From Bacteroidales bacterium UBA1208 (GTDB lineage: Bacteria > Bacteroidota > Bacteroidia > Bacteroidales > P3): 13,116 bases of DNA. The DNA lies in contig DBXQ01000042.1 of NCBI GenBank assembly GCA_002309955.1, forward strand, positions 1 to 13,116. The letters run 5' to 3'. The notes beneath the pieces are model-generated. The model had not been told where the DNA came from. It searched no databases and saw only the letters and a program-made list of their open reading frames with translations. Shown here piece by piece: positions 1-7,654 of this stretch (the first letter of the stretch is position 1; every line of letters begins with the position of its first letter). Made by a program: the position numbers and the translations under genes.

Positions 1-569
1 ATAATCAGGATGGAGGTGTAGGTGGTCTTTACGTTGGTGCGGGTGGTGAACTCCGTCTTTTGGTTGGTGATGTTTGCCATGTCGAGGGCGATGTTGTTCA
101 CGATGGTTCCCACAATCTGGGCACCTGTCAGGGCAATCGAGGCGGTGATGCTGAAGGTTCCGCTGGGGTTCATGGGAATGCCGCCGGTGGTTGTTCCGCT
201 TGAGGATCCGCTGCTGGGGAACGAGATGGGTAACGTGGTGCCACCGATGGTGATGGAGTCGGGCAACATTGAGGACATCGAGTTGCGACCACCGATGTTC
301 ATCTCATAACCGCACATGTTCTGGTAGTCAAAGCCGGCTTTGACCTGGGGCAGCATGGTCGAGAGCGTCTGCCATCGGGTGGCTTCAGCTTTCTTTACGT
401 CAAGGGCTGCGTTTTGCAGGGCGTAATTGTGCTCCACGGCATAGTTTTGCGCCTCTTTTAACGAAAGCCTGAGTATGTTGCCTTCGCCCGAAGGCTGTTG
501 GGCAGAGACTGCAGTGCTGACGAATAGTAGCGCCAATAATGATAGAGTCAGTCTTCTTAAAGTCGTCAT
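1..569 (-). CDS. TolC-family outer membrane efflux channel, N-terminal part (runs off left edge)
   Basis: This gene encodes the first 189 residues of an outer-membrane factor of the TolC/OEP family, the trimeric exit duct used by tripartite efflux pumps. Residues 1-23 are a signal peptide (Arg-Arg near the start, a Leu-rich core, then VSAQ). After it comes LSLKEAQNYAVEHNYALQNA (35-54), the typical first helix of the family, followed by an alpha-helical stretch and MLPQVKAGFDYQ (72-83), the usual entry into the first beta strand. FSITASIALTGAQIV (139-153) looks like the second strand leading into the next helix. Between the strands lies a long loop with a Ser/Gly/Thr-rich part (about 118-130). 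The ATG lies 17 bases after the TetR gene, with no Shine-Dalgarno. The pairing with a TetR gene suggests an efflux operon whose adaptor and pump genes would lie beyond the left edge; that part is inference. The family call is firm; the substrate is unknown. Confidence 0.9.
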   Translation of the reverse strand, partial: MTTLRRLTLSLLALLFVSTAVSAQQPSGEGNILRLSLKEAQNYAVEHNYALQNAALDVKKAEATRWQTLSTMLPQVKAGFDYQNMCGYEMNIGGRNSMSSMLPDSITIGGTTLPISFPSSGSSSGTTTGGIPMNPSGTFSITASIALTGAQIVGTIVNNIALDMANITNQKTEFTTRTNVKTTYTSILI

Positions 570-586
570 TGTAATGTATATTTCAT

Positions 587-1213
587 TTATTTTAAATTCA
601 TTATTTGCTTAAAATCCCCTTCTTTTTTCTCATACCGGATGATAGTGTCGGTGGACATCAGTCCGCGTAGGAATGTGAAACTCACCTCGCTCATTTTCCG
701 GGCATATTCTTCGGTGTCGGCAATCTTCGAGATACGGTGCTCCTGTACAAAGCGGCAGATGAAATCAACCGTGGTGTCAATGTCTACATTGGGACGCAGA
801 TAGTTGTTGTCCTTGGCATAGTTCATCGCTTTCATCATCATGTCGCGGAAAGCGGAGGTGTTTAGCTTGAAGAAATGGTCATGTATTTCGGGATAGTATC
901 GTTCTGCCTCCTCTATCAGGTGGCAGTAACTGTGGTTCGACATAGCATTGATTCTGACCATATACAGGGCAACCAAAAGCGGTTCATCCACCTTCATGTA
1001 TACCTCTTTGTGTCGTCTTTCAATCTCACCGTGAACCAACATCAGGCATTCTGTCAGCAGTTCTTCTTTGTTGGCGAAAGTTTCGTAAAGGGTGCGTTTC
1101 GACATGCGCATAGCGGTGGCGATGTCGTCCATCGTCACCCCCTTTATGCCGCGGCTGTTGAACAATTGTGCCGCGGTCTCAACAATTTTCTGCCTATTGT
1201 CTTCTGTTGCCAT
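587..1213 (-). CDS. TetR/AcrR-family transcriptional repressor
   Basis: A 208-residue DNA-binding protein of normal TetR length. Residues 8-52 form the classic TetR N-terminal helix-turn-helix: KIVETAAQLFNSRGIKGVTM, then DDIATAMRMSKRTLYETFANKEEL, with the family's G-x-x-x-x-T-x-x-x-I-A and Y-x-x-F-x-x-K-E-x-L pattern. The rest is a helical ligand-binding and dimer domain that varies too much to predict a ligand. The gene is the first of a pair with the TolC-family channel gene, a common arrangement in Bacteroidota for multidrug efflux operons, where the repressor controls itself and the pump. A 35-bp palindrome immediately upstream of its -7 element (1289-1323) supports autoregulation. The ATG at 1213 is chosen because the HTH starts at the usual distance from it. 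In the transcript leader, a 7-bp inverted repeat (1258-1264 with 1218-1224) could form a weak hairpin next to the start codon. Confidence 0.92.
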   Translation of the reverse strand: MATEDNRQKIVETAAQLFNSRGIKGVTMDDIATAMRMSKRTLYETFANKEELLTECLMLVHGEIERRHKEVYMKVDEPLLVALYMVRINAMSNHSYCHLIEEAERYYPEIHDHFFKLNTSAFRDMMMKAMNYAKDNNYLRPNVDIDTTVDFICRFVQEHRISKIADTEEYARKMSEVSFTFLRGLMSTDTIIRYEKKEGDFKQIMNLK

Positions 1214-1275
1214 ATTGTTGATAGCCTTGTTGATATGCAGCTTTTAGTGTGGGTTGCCTATCAAATTGCAAGGTG

Positions 1276-1310
1276 CAAAGATACACAGAAAACTTGGAAA
1301 ACTAAGAAAG
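1276..1310 (-). promoter_or_regulatory. Bacteroidota-type promoter of the tetR-tolC operon
   Basis: Read on the minus strand, 1283 to 1276 is TATCTTTG, an exact match to the Bacteroidota -7 consensus TAnnTTTG. The expected -33 TTTG is only loosely present (TTTC at 1309-1306, 22 bases away) and falls inside the palindrome described separately. The leader to the tetR ATG is then about 60 bases. The -7 match is seen directly; the promoter role is inferred. Confidence 0.6.
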
Positions 1311-1323
1311 TTTTCTAAGTTTT
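1289..1323. promoter_or_regulatory. 35-bp palindrome, likely TetR operator
   Basis: The left arm AAAACTTGGAAAACT (1289-1303) and the right arm AGTTTTCTAAGTTTT (1309-1323) are reverse complements at 14 of 15 positions, around a 5-base spacer (1304-1308). Each arm also repeats an AAAACT core, so two dimers could bind. It sits 5 bases upstream of the tetR -7 element and covers the -33 position, the ideal place for a repressor to block RNA polymerase. An alternative is that the stem acts as a transcription terminator for yajC, whose stop lies 22 bases away; the stem is AT-rich and is not followed by a clean run of T, so an operator is favoured. Both roles could coexist. Confidence 0.7.
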
Positions 1324-1345
1324 ATCAATTATTAACTATCAAAGG

Positions 1346-1633
1346 CTATTTGCGTTTTCGCTCAGGGATGGGCTTAATGTTGGTCTTGGCCACTTTGATG
1401 TGGGTGTTGGCTGCTATTTCGAGCACTGCATAGATCTCGTCAGTGCTGACGATGGTGGCATGTATGCCACCTGCTGTCATGATCTGGTCACCTGCTTTCA
1501 GACTGTCCCGGTAGGCGGCCTCTTTTTTTGCTTCCTGACTCTGAGGGCGAATCATAAAGAAATAGAACACAACAACTAAAGCCACTATCATAATGGCTGT
1601 TTTCCATCCGTTTGAAATGTCGAGTAGTATCAT
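1346..1633 (-). CDS. yajC: Preprotein translocase accessory subunit YajC
   Basis: A 95-residue protein with the standard YajC build: one membrane segment (about residues 11-27, AIMIVALVVVFYFFMI), the signature RPQSQEAKK just after it, and a small soluble domain with LKAGDQIMTAGGIHATIV and a C-terminal basic tail (PIPERKRK). In known systems YajC associates with SecD/SecF and the SecYEG channel in the inner membrane and assists protein export; it is usually non-essential. The length is normal. No secD or secF is present here. The gene is divergent from the chromate transporter pair, sharing a 110-base gap (1634-1743) in which I find no exact -7 element. Its stop is followed by the tetR operator region. 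Confidence 0.93.
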   Translation of the reverse strand: MILLDISNGWKTAIMIVALVVVFYFFMIRPQSQEAKKEAAYRDSLKAGDQIMTAGGIHATIVSTDEIYAVLEIAANTHIKVAKTNIKPIPERKRK

Positions 1634-1743
1634 TTTTTAGATTGACTTTTTATTATTGGGTCATGGACGACCGCTAATTGTTTATCTGTACAATTTTTTT
1701 AGTTCCGTTTCGTTATATATTTTTCCATTCAATAACGTGGACT

Positions 1744-2277
1744 ATGGTAAAATATTGCGAATTGTTTTATTCTTTTTTCAAAATAGGCACATTCACCATT
1801 GGGGGTGGCTATGCCATGATACCACTCATGGAGCAGGAATTGGTGGATCGCCGTGGCTGGCTCAGCCGTGAAGAGTTCCTTGATCAATTGGCTCTTTCCC
1901 AGTCTATGCCAGGTGTTTTGGCTGTCAATATGGCTACGGGGTTGGGCTATCGCTTGCGCGGATTTTCTGGAGCTCTCTCGGCCATTGTAGGCAATATTGT
2001 CATGCCGATTATTTTCATTATCGTACTCGCCATGCTGTTCCGTCATTTCCGCGGCAATATTGTGGTTGAGCGTTTTTTCATGGGTGTGCGGCCTGCCGTG
2101 GTGGCGTTGATTGCCGCTCCTGTGTTTCGTTTGGCCCAGTCGGCAGGCATTGGCTGGTCCACCTGCTGGATTCCCATCCTTGCCGCTTTGCTCATTTGGC
2201 TTTTTGATGTCAGCCCCATTCTCATCATCCTTGCCGCCGTGGTGCTGGGATTTATCTATGGTAGAATCAAGAAATAA
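1744..2277 (+). CDS. Short-chain chromate transporter (CHR family), first of a pair
   Basis: A 177-residue, very hydrophobic membrane protein of the CHR family in its half-size form. The family signature is clear: FFKIGTFTIGGGYAMIPLME (residues 11-30), then RGWLSREEFLDQLALSQSMPG (37-57), followed by several membrane segments ending at YGRIKK. CHR proteins export or take up oxyanions; chromate efflux is known for some members, but for many the true substrate is untested. The ATG at 1744 is preferred over a start 22 codons upstream because homologues begin just before the FFKIG motif. A degenerate -7-like TATATTTT (1716-1723) lies about 20 bases upstream. The second CHR gene begins 10 bases after this stop, as expected for short CHR proteins that work as pairs. 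Confidence 0.88.
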   Translation: MVKYCELFYSFFKIGTFTIGGGYAMIPLMEQELVDRRGWLSREEFLDQLALSQSMPGVLAVNMATGLGYRLRGFSGALSAIVGNIVMPIIFIIVLAMLFRHFRGNIVVERFFMGVRPAVVALIAAPVFRLAQSAGIGWSTCWIPILAALLIWLFDVSPILIILAAVVLGFIYGRIKK

Positions 2278-2287
2278 CTTGTCTCAT

Positions 2288-2863
2288 ATGGTCTTTCTGC
2301 AACTTTTTTGGACGTTCCTTAAGATCGGACTTTTCACTTTCGGTGGCGGCTATGCCATGATTGCCCTTATACAGAGCGAGGTGACTGTCAACCACCTTTG
2401 GCTTACCCCGCAGGAGTTTACTGATATTCTCGCTGTAAGCCAGATGACCCCTGGTCCTGTGGGCATCAATACTGCCACCTATACTGGATATACCGCTGTT
2501 CTCAATGCTGGCTACGAACCTTGGCAGGCCGTTTTTGGGGCCTTGTTGGCTTCTGGTGCCGTCATTCTGTTTCCTGTCGTGCTTATGCTTGTGGCCGTCA
2601 TCTTTTTGCAGCATACCAAAGGCAATCGCGATATTGACAATGTTTTCCGTCTGCTTCGCAAAGTGGTTGTTGGCCTTATTGCCGCTGTGGCTCTCCAACT
2701 CCTCACCACCGATAGTTTCGGGCAGCCAGCCTTTTCACTTCAGTTTATAGTGAGCCTGCTAATCTTTGTGTTGGTTTTTGTGTTCTCGTTGCGTCGCAAA
2801 AGTCCTATCCTGCTCATCCTTGCCTCGGGTTTTCTGGGAGTGGTGGTTTACTCTCTCTTTTAG
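2288..2863 (+). CDS. Short-chain chromate transporter (CHR family), second of a pair
   Basis: A 191-residue CHR half protein, homologous to its neighbour: FLKIGLFTFGGGYAMIALIQ (residues 10-29), then LTPQEFTDILAVSQMTPGPVG (39-59), and hydrophobic spans to the C-terminus. The TPGP motif is complete here, whereas the partner has SMPG, so the two halves have diverged. Known two-gene CHR systems need both halves, which insert with opposite topology to make a heterodimer; I infer the same here. The ATG at 2288 places the signature at the usual distance. An alternative ATG at 2258 would overlap the first gene by 20 bases and add ten polar residues. The gene ends tail-to-tail with aroA across 138 bases, in which I see no strong terminator. 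Confidence 0.88.
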   Translation: MVFLQLFWTFLKIGLFTFGGGYAMIALIQSEVTVNHLWLTPQEFTDILAVSQMTPGPVGINTATYTGYTAVLNAGYEPWQAVFGALLASGAVILFPVVLMLVAVIFLQHTKGNRDIDNVFRLLRKVVVGLIAAVALQLLTTDSFGQPAFSLQFIVSLLIFVLVFVFSLRRKSPILLILASGFLGVVVYSLF

Positions 2864-3001
2864 TCAGTGAGGTAAGGGATTTCTCCTCTTTTCCTATTGG
2901 GATAAACAGACCTGAAAAAGCGAGAAAGAATATAAAAGTCGGCCGAATGACCGAGTGGGGGTTTATGGGTTGTTGGCGGGATGCTTTGACAGGGGTTGTG
3001 G

Positions 3002-4264
3002 TTAAGACGAGGGAGAATCGTCGTCGTGGATTGTCTTGCGAATAGTTTCCAATTGGTTCCAGAAATCTGGGAAGGATTTTGTCACTTGTTCGGGGTCTTC
3101 GACAATGAGGTCGGGGAATATCAATGTCAAAATACCGAAGGCCATGGCTATGCGGTGGTCGGTGTGCGAGCTGACACTTGCAGCGGGGTGCAGGTGTGTG
3201 GAAGGTAGGCGCAGTTCGGTGGCGGTGAGGGTAGTGCTGGCTCCCAAAACTTTCAGCTCCTGTTGCAGAGCCTCAATACGGTCGGACTCTTTGAGACGCA
3301 GGTTCTTGATGCCTCGCAGCCGGGCGCGGACTCCCAAGGCGGCACAGGTGACCAAAACCGGGGGCAACAGGTCAGGGCAGTCGGTGAAATTATATTCGAG
3401 AAGATTGTCGTGGGTGTTGGTCCCTTGTACAGTGATGGAGCGCACGTTGGTGCGGTAGGGCGACTTGACCTCGCGTGTGGTGACGCCGAGGCGTTCGAAA
3501 ATTTGAGCCACCACGCGGTCACCTTGGCATGAGTTGGTGAGCGGAAGGCCAGGCATGCGCAACCGGATGCCTGGCACAAGGGCTGCAGCGGCATAGATGT
3601 AGGCTGCTGCCGACCAGTCGCGTTCAATGTTGATGGCGAGATTCCGTTTCAATCCGTCAGCGGGCATTGTGGATACACGGTATACGCGGCGGTTGGGACT
3701 GACGGAAGTTTCGATGCCGGCCTGGTTCAGGATAGCCAGCGTCATGTCGATATAGGGGCGTGAGGCAGCGCGGTCGGTGAGGGTAAGGGTGAGTCCTTGG
3801 GGCAAAAGAGGGCCTATAAGGAGCATGGCCGAAACGAATTGGCTGCTGGCAGAGGGGTCGATCTCCACCATTTTACGCTGGGGAATGTAGCCTTCGATTT
3901 CGACAGGAAGGCATCCTTCCTGTTCGGTGCAGAGGATTTGGCAGCCCATGCTGCGGAGTGCATTGATAAGTGGAGCAAAGGGACGTTGTTTCAGCCGCGT
4001 GTCGCCACCGAGACTCCAATGTCCCGGGGTGACGGCTAAAAGAGCCAGAAGAAAACGTGCCACAGTGCCTGCATTGTGGCAGTGGAAATGAGTCGAAGTG
4101 CCACGTCGCAACTGTCCGAGGAGGGTCTGGAGCAGTTGGGTATCGTCGGCGGTGGATAGGTTGCGTAGCACAAAGGGATATCCGGCTATGTGGTTCAGCA
4201 CAAGCCAGCGGTTGCTGATGCTTTTGGAGGTGGGCAGTTCGATGTGGAGGTCGTTGGTCTTCAC
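3002..4264 (-). CDS. aroA: 3-phosphoshikimate 1-carboxyvinyltransferase (EPSP synthase)
   Basis: AroA joins phosphoenolpyruvate to shikimate-3-phosphate, the sixth step of the shikimate pathway to chorismate, in the cytoplasm. The 420 residues carry all key elements (E. coli equivalents in brackets): LPTSKSISNR with K14 (K22); NAGTVARF at 64-71 (the NAGTAMRP loop); KQRP with R94 (R124); SASSQF at 138-143; CPDLLP with catalytic D298 (D313); LKESDR with E326 and R329 (E341, R344); TDHRIAM with H370 and R371; TKSFPDF with K396 (K411). The enzyme therefore looks intact. The Gly in NAGT is kept, as in class I enzymes, while the E. coli Pro101 position is Phe. The start is GTG at 4264: an in-frame stop lies six codons upstream with no ATG between. 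It begins 8 bases after the sigma-54 activator stop, suggesting translational coupling. The C-terminus is Asp/Ser-rich (DDDSPSS). Confidence 0.95.
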   Translation of the reverse strand: MKTNDLHIELPTSKSISNRWLVLNHIAGYPFVLRNLSTADDTQLLQTLLGQLRRGTSTHFHCHNAGTVARFLLALLAVTPGHWSLGGDTRLKQRPFAPLINALRSMGCQILCTEQEGCLPVEIEGYIPQRKMVEIDPSASSQFVSAMLLIGPLLPQGLTLTLTDRAASRPYIDMTLAILNQAGIETSVSPNRRVYRVSTMPADGLKRNLAINIERDWSAAAYIYAAAALVPGIRLRMPGLPLTNSCQGDRVVAQIFERLGVTTREVKSPYRTNVRSITVQGTNTHDNLLEYNFTDCPDLLPPVLVTCAALGVRARLRGIKNLRLKESDRIEALQQELKVLGASTTLTATELRLPSTHLHPAASVSSHTDHRIAMAFGILTLIFPDLIVEDPEQVTKSFPDFWNQLETIRKTIHDDDSPSS

Positions 4265-4272
4265 GATGTTGA

Positions 4273-5538
4273 TTAAATATCAATGCCGTATTCTTTTATT
4301 TTGCGGTAGAGTGTGCGTTCTGAGATGTGAAGTTCTTTGGCTGCAAGGTTGCGTTTGCCGCCATGGCGCTCGAGGGCAAGACGGATGGCACGTCTTTCCC
4401 GCTCTTCGAGAGCAAGGGGTTCGTCCTCGACCATTTCGGATTCTTGGAATTCCTCTTCGGGTTGGTCGATGGTTTGATGGGCGGGGATGACGTGTAGCGT
4501 GTTGTCGTTTTGGTTGCCGGCCGATTCGATGATAGGGAAGGCATTGGGTTGTATGGAGGACTCTTTGGCAAGGGGTATGCCTTGGGCCAATTGAGTGACA
4601 GCATGGCGAAGTTCGTTGATTTCATTGCGCATCTCGCTGATCATTTGCCCCATAGAGAGGGCTTTGAGAAGCAGTTCACGGTCGGAAATAATCTGCTGGT
4701 TCCCATTGTTGGCGGGGGATATGAGGGCGGGCATTTTTTCTTCGGGAACGTAATTGAGATAGTTTTGTAGTATGTCGCGGGTGATGGTGCGTTCGGTCTC
4801 GACCACAGCTATTTGTTCGGTGACGTTTTTCAGTTCGCGGATATTGCCATACCAAGGATAGTGCATGAGGTATTGGCGGGCATCTTCGGTCAGAAAGATG
4901 GGTGGCATGTGGTATTTTTCGGCTACGTCGGACGAGAATTTTCGGAAGAGCAAGGGTATGTCGTCTATGCGTTCGCGCAGGGGAGGGATGTAGATGGATA
5001 TTTGTTGCAGGCGGTAGTAGAGGTCTTCGCGGAAACGACCATTGCGCACGGCGGCTACGAGGTCGACATTGGTGGCTGCCACGATGCGGACATTGATTTT
5101 GAGTGCAGTGGAGGAACCAACGGGTATGATCTCGCCGTTTTCGAGTACACGTAGCAGTTTGACCTGCATGGCAAGGGGTAATTCGCCTATTTCGTCAAGG
5201 AAAATAGTGCCGCCGTCGGCTTCTTCGAAATAGCCTTTACGGTTTTTGTCGGCACCCGTGAAAGCTCCTTTTACGTGGCCGAAGAGTTCGCTCTCGATGG
5301 TACCCTCGGGTATGGCACCACAGTTGACGGAGATAAGACCGCGGCCTTGTTTGGTATGTTTGCGCAGACTGTTTTCGTGAATGATGCGCGAGAAGACATC
5401 TTTGCCTACGCCACTTTCACCGGTGATAAGGATACTGAGGTCGGTGGGGGCTACTTGGATGGCTTTGTTGATGGCGAGCAGTAGTTTAGGGTCATTGCCA
5501 ATGATTCCGTATCGTTGTTTTATTGTTTGAATGTCCAC
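4273..5538 (-). CDS. Sigma-54-dependent transcriptional activator (AAA+ and Fis-type HTH, no receiver domain)
   Basis: A 421-residue bacterial enhancer-binding protein that would remodel sigma-54 (RpoN) RNA polymerase by ATP hydrolysis. The AAA+ domain starts almost at the N-terminus: Walker A GESGVGKD (40-47), the sigma-54-contacting GAFTGA loop (91-96), Walker B TIFLDE (111-116), FREDLYYRL with likely Arg fingers (169-177), and sensor II GNIREL (231-236). A polar, Glu/Gln-rich linker with possible coiled coil (about 285-375) precedes a Fis-type helix-turn-helix (about 380-418, KRNLAAKELHISERTLYRKI). There is no N-terminal receiver, GAF or PAS domain, so its activity must be controlled in another way, such as by its level or a partner. 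The start is GTG at 5538; no in-frame ATG lies between the upstream stop and this codon. It follows dnaG by 92 bases and abuts aroA. I found no -24/-12 promoter in the window, so its targets are unknown. Confidence 0.93.
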   Translation of the reverse strand: MDIQTIKQRYGIIGNDPKLLLAINKAIQVAPTDLSILITGESGVGKDVFSRIIHENSLRKHTKQGRGLISVNCGAIPEGTIESELFGHVKGAFTGADKNRKGYFEEADGGTIFLDEIGELPLAMQVKLLRVLENGEIIPVGSSTALKINVRIVAATNVDLVAAVRNGRFREDLYYRLQQISIYIPPLRERIDDIPLLFRKFSSDVAEKYHMPPIFLTEDARQYLMHYPWYGNIRELKNVTEQIAVVETERTITRDILQNYLNYVPEEKMPALISPANNGNQQIISDRELLLKALSMGQMISEMRNEINELRHAVTQLAQGIPLAKESSIQPNAFPIIESAGNQNDNTLHVIPAHQTIDQPEEEFQESEMVEDEPLALEERERRAIRLALERHGGKRNLAAKELHISERTLYRKIKEYGIDI

Positions 5539-5630
5539 TTTAGTTTTATTTAATCGTGATGAATGAATGGGGGTCTGACAAAAATCGTGACGGTTGGTAT
5601 TAGCTTTTTATTCTCGTTTTTTGATTTAGT

Positions 5631-7646
5631 TTAGATGATGACTCGGTTTAGTTGTGTACAAACGGCTTGGCGCAATTCGATGAGCTCTTTTCTCTTGGCC
5701 ATGAGAATGAGTATGTCATCGGGATTGGTGCACGAACGGAGTTGGAGTGCGTTATTCTCCAGTTCCTGCTCCAGCTTTTTCTGTTTGAAGGAGAGAATGG
5801 ACTCTTCGACTTCGCGACGTAGGTGGGTAAGGATTGAGGGAACGGTGATGTTTTTTCGCTCCTGCCAGAGGGGGCTTATGTTGTATGGGTTGAGCATAAG
5901 GGTGAGTGCGGTGTTGCGAAGTATGCTGTCGGGGTTCATGGCAAAGAAGTTGGCATCGGGCAGGGGCTGGCTGTTGGCAACGGCATTGCTGTAGATGTTG
6001 AAGATTTGCTGATAGACTGGATTGGAAAAAGTCAGCTCGTTGCTGGTGAGTTCGTCGACTATGATTTCGGCAATGGGGAGCGACATGGGGCAGGGGTTGC
6101 CGGCTTCGTCTATGCCGTCTTGCATTATTGTTTTGTTGCCGTGGTTGATAAGCAGGCGGATGAGCTGTTGCTCTTGGAATTCGGCAAAACGGTGGTTGCT
6201 GTCTAAGCCTGAGGTGGGTTCGATAATGGGTGCCGGGATTGTTTCTGGAGTGGCTTGCTGTCCCGGCTGCTGGGGCTCTGTATTTTGTCTGGATTCAGTG
6301 TTGTTGTTTTGCCGTTGTTCTTCTTTCCATGCTTTCTGGGCATTGCTGGCCATGGTTTTGGCCAGTTCTTGGGTAAGTATACTCTCGGAGACATTGAGGT
6401 TTGAGGCAGTCTGCTTGATGTATTCCTGCCGCTCAATCATGTCGGGGACAAGGGCAATTGTGTGTACAATCTCTTTGAGTACTTCGGCCTTACGGATGGG
6501 GTCGTTTTCCACGCCTTCGAGCAGGACACGTGTTTTGAACGTGACGAAGTTCTCTTCATGGTCGCGAAGGAATTCCTGTAGTTGGGTCGAACCGTACTTT
6601 TGGGCATAACTGTCGGGGTCTTCGTTGTCGGGGAAGAGGACGACACGGACATGCATGCTCTCTTCAAATAGGAGATCGACAGCGCGCAGTGCGGCTTTTA
6701 TGCCGGCAGAATCACCGTCGTAAAGGACGGTGACGTTGGGGGTGTAGCGTTTGATGAGGCGTATCTGCTCGATGGTGAGAGAAGTGCCGCATGAGGCCAC
6801 AGTATTGCATACACCCGACTGGTGCATGGAGACGACATCGACATTGCCTTCAACAAGATAGCATTTATTGGCTTTGCTGATGGCATTACGGGCTTGGTAA
6901 AGACCGTAAAGAGTATGGCTTTTATTGTATATGTCGGAGTCGGGAGAGTTGACGTATTTGGCAGTCTTTTTTTCTTTGGAGAGAATTCGGCCGCTGAATC
7001 CAAGCACACGGCCTGAGATGCTGAAGATGGGAAACATGACACGTCCGCGGAAACGGTCGTAGACTTTGCCGTCTTCTTTAAAGATAGTGAGGCCGGTCTT
7101 TTCGAGTACAGTGTCGGAATAGCCGTTGCGGCGGGCGTATACGGTGAAGTTGTCCCATTCGTCAAGGCAGTAGCCAAGACCGAATGTTTTGATGATGTCG
7201 TCGCTGAGGCCTCGCTGATGGAAATAGCTAAGGCCGATGGCACGGCCAAGTTCATTGTTATAGAGCAGGTCGGCAAAGTATTTCTGGGCAAATTCACTGA
7301 CGTGGAAAAGACCATCGCGCTCGGTTTGCTTTTCTTTTTGCTCTTCGGTCATCTGCTCCTCTTCAATCTGGATGTGGTATTTGTCGGCCAGCCAGTGCAG
7401 GGCTTCGGGGTAGGAGTAATGCTCATGTTCCATCAAAAAACCTACAGCATTGCCCGATTTTCCGCATCCGAAACATTTGAATATGCCTTTGGAAGGCGAC
7501 ACATAGAAAGAGGGTGTCTTTTCGTTGTGGAAAGGACAGCAACCTATATGGTTAGCACCCCGTTTCTTGAGGGATACGAATTCGCCAATCACCTCTTCGA
7601 TGCGGGTGGCATCCATTATGCGGTCTATGGTATCTTTGTTTATCAT
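5631..7646 (-). CDS. dnaG: DNA primase
   Basis: DnaG makes the RNA primers for chromosome replication and works with the replicative helicase DnaB. The 671-residue protein has an N-terminal CHC2 zinc finger (C37, H40, C58, C61 in CCPFHNEKTP and FKCFGCGKSGN), then the RNA-polymerase basic region (RFRGRVMFPI, 198-207). The TOPRIM catalytic core follows: LVEGNVDV with E266, ASCGTSLT, LYDGDSAG with D310 and D312, and EDPDSY. A Gln/Pro/Thr-rich linker (about 445-485) leads to a variable C-terminal helicase-binding domain. Length is normal for Bacteroidota. The ATG at 7646 is chosen over one 14 codons upstream because homologues start at MINKDTIDRI, and because the upstream start would overlap the promoter element and the preceding gene's stop. 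The 31-base gap to the T9SS protein gene holds a -7 element. Confidence 0.96.
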   Translation of the reverse strand: MINKDTIDRIMDATRIEEVIGEFVSLKKRGANHIGCCPFHNEKTPSFYVSPSKGIFKCFGCGKSGNAVGFLMEHEHYSYPEALHWLADKYHIQIEEEQMTEEQKEKQTERDGLFHVSEFAQKYFADLLYNNELGRAIGLSYFHQRGLSDDIIKTFGLGYCLDEWDNFTVYARRNGYSDTVLEKTGLTIFKEDGKVYDRFRGRVMFPIFSISGRVLGFSGRILSKEKKTAKYVNSPDSDIYNKSHTLYGLYQARNAISKANKCYLVEGNVDVVSMHQSGVCNTVASCGTSLTIEQIRLIKRYTPNVTVLYDGDSAGIKAALRAVDLLFEESMHVRVVLFPDNEDPDSYAQKYGSTQLQEFLRDHEENFVTFKTRVLLEGVENDPIRKAEVLKEIVHTIALVPDMIERQEYIKQTASNLNVSESILTQELAKTMASNAQKAWKEEQRQNNNTESRQNTEPQQPGQQATPETIPAPIIEPTSGLDSNHRFAEFQEQQLIRLLINHGNKTIMQDGIDEAGNPCPMSLPIAEIIVDELTSNELTFSNPVYQQIFNIYSNAVANSQPLPDANFFAMNPDSILRNTALTLMLNPYNISPLWQERKNITVPSILTHLRREVEESILSFKQKKLEQELENNALQLRSCTNPDDILILMAKRKELIELRQAVCTQLNRVII

Positions 7647-7654
7647 TCGTTTTG

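Noticed and set aside
875..1318. 147-codon plus-strand frame opposite tetR
   Set aside because: It is antisense to a clear TetR gene, spans its promoter and operator, and has no family features.
1656..1871. Short plus-strand frame overlapping the start of the first CHR gene
   Set aside because: It overlaps the CHR coding sequence in another frame and resembles no known protein.
2934..2965. Possible bidirectional terminator between the second CHR gene and aroA
   Set aside because: The best stem (TCGG with CCGA) has only 4 bp, and the T-run after it is broken; not enough to call.
5579..5586. GATTTTTG on the minus strand as a -7 element for the sigma-54 activator
   Set aside because: It misses the first base of the consensus and has no -33 partner.
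6022..6609. 195-codon plus-strand open frame inside dnaG, and several similar plus-strand frames in dnaG, aroA and the activator
   Set aside because: They lie wholly antisense to well-supported conserved genes and show no recognisable domain; they are shadows of the coding strand.
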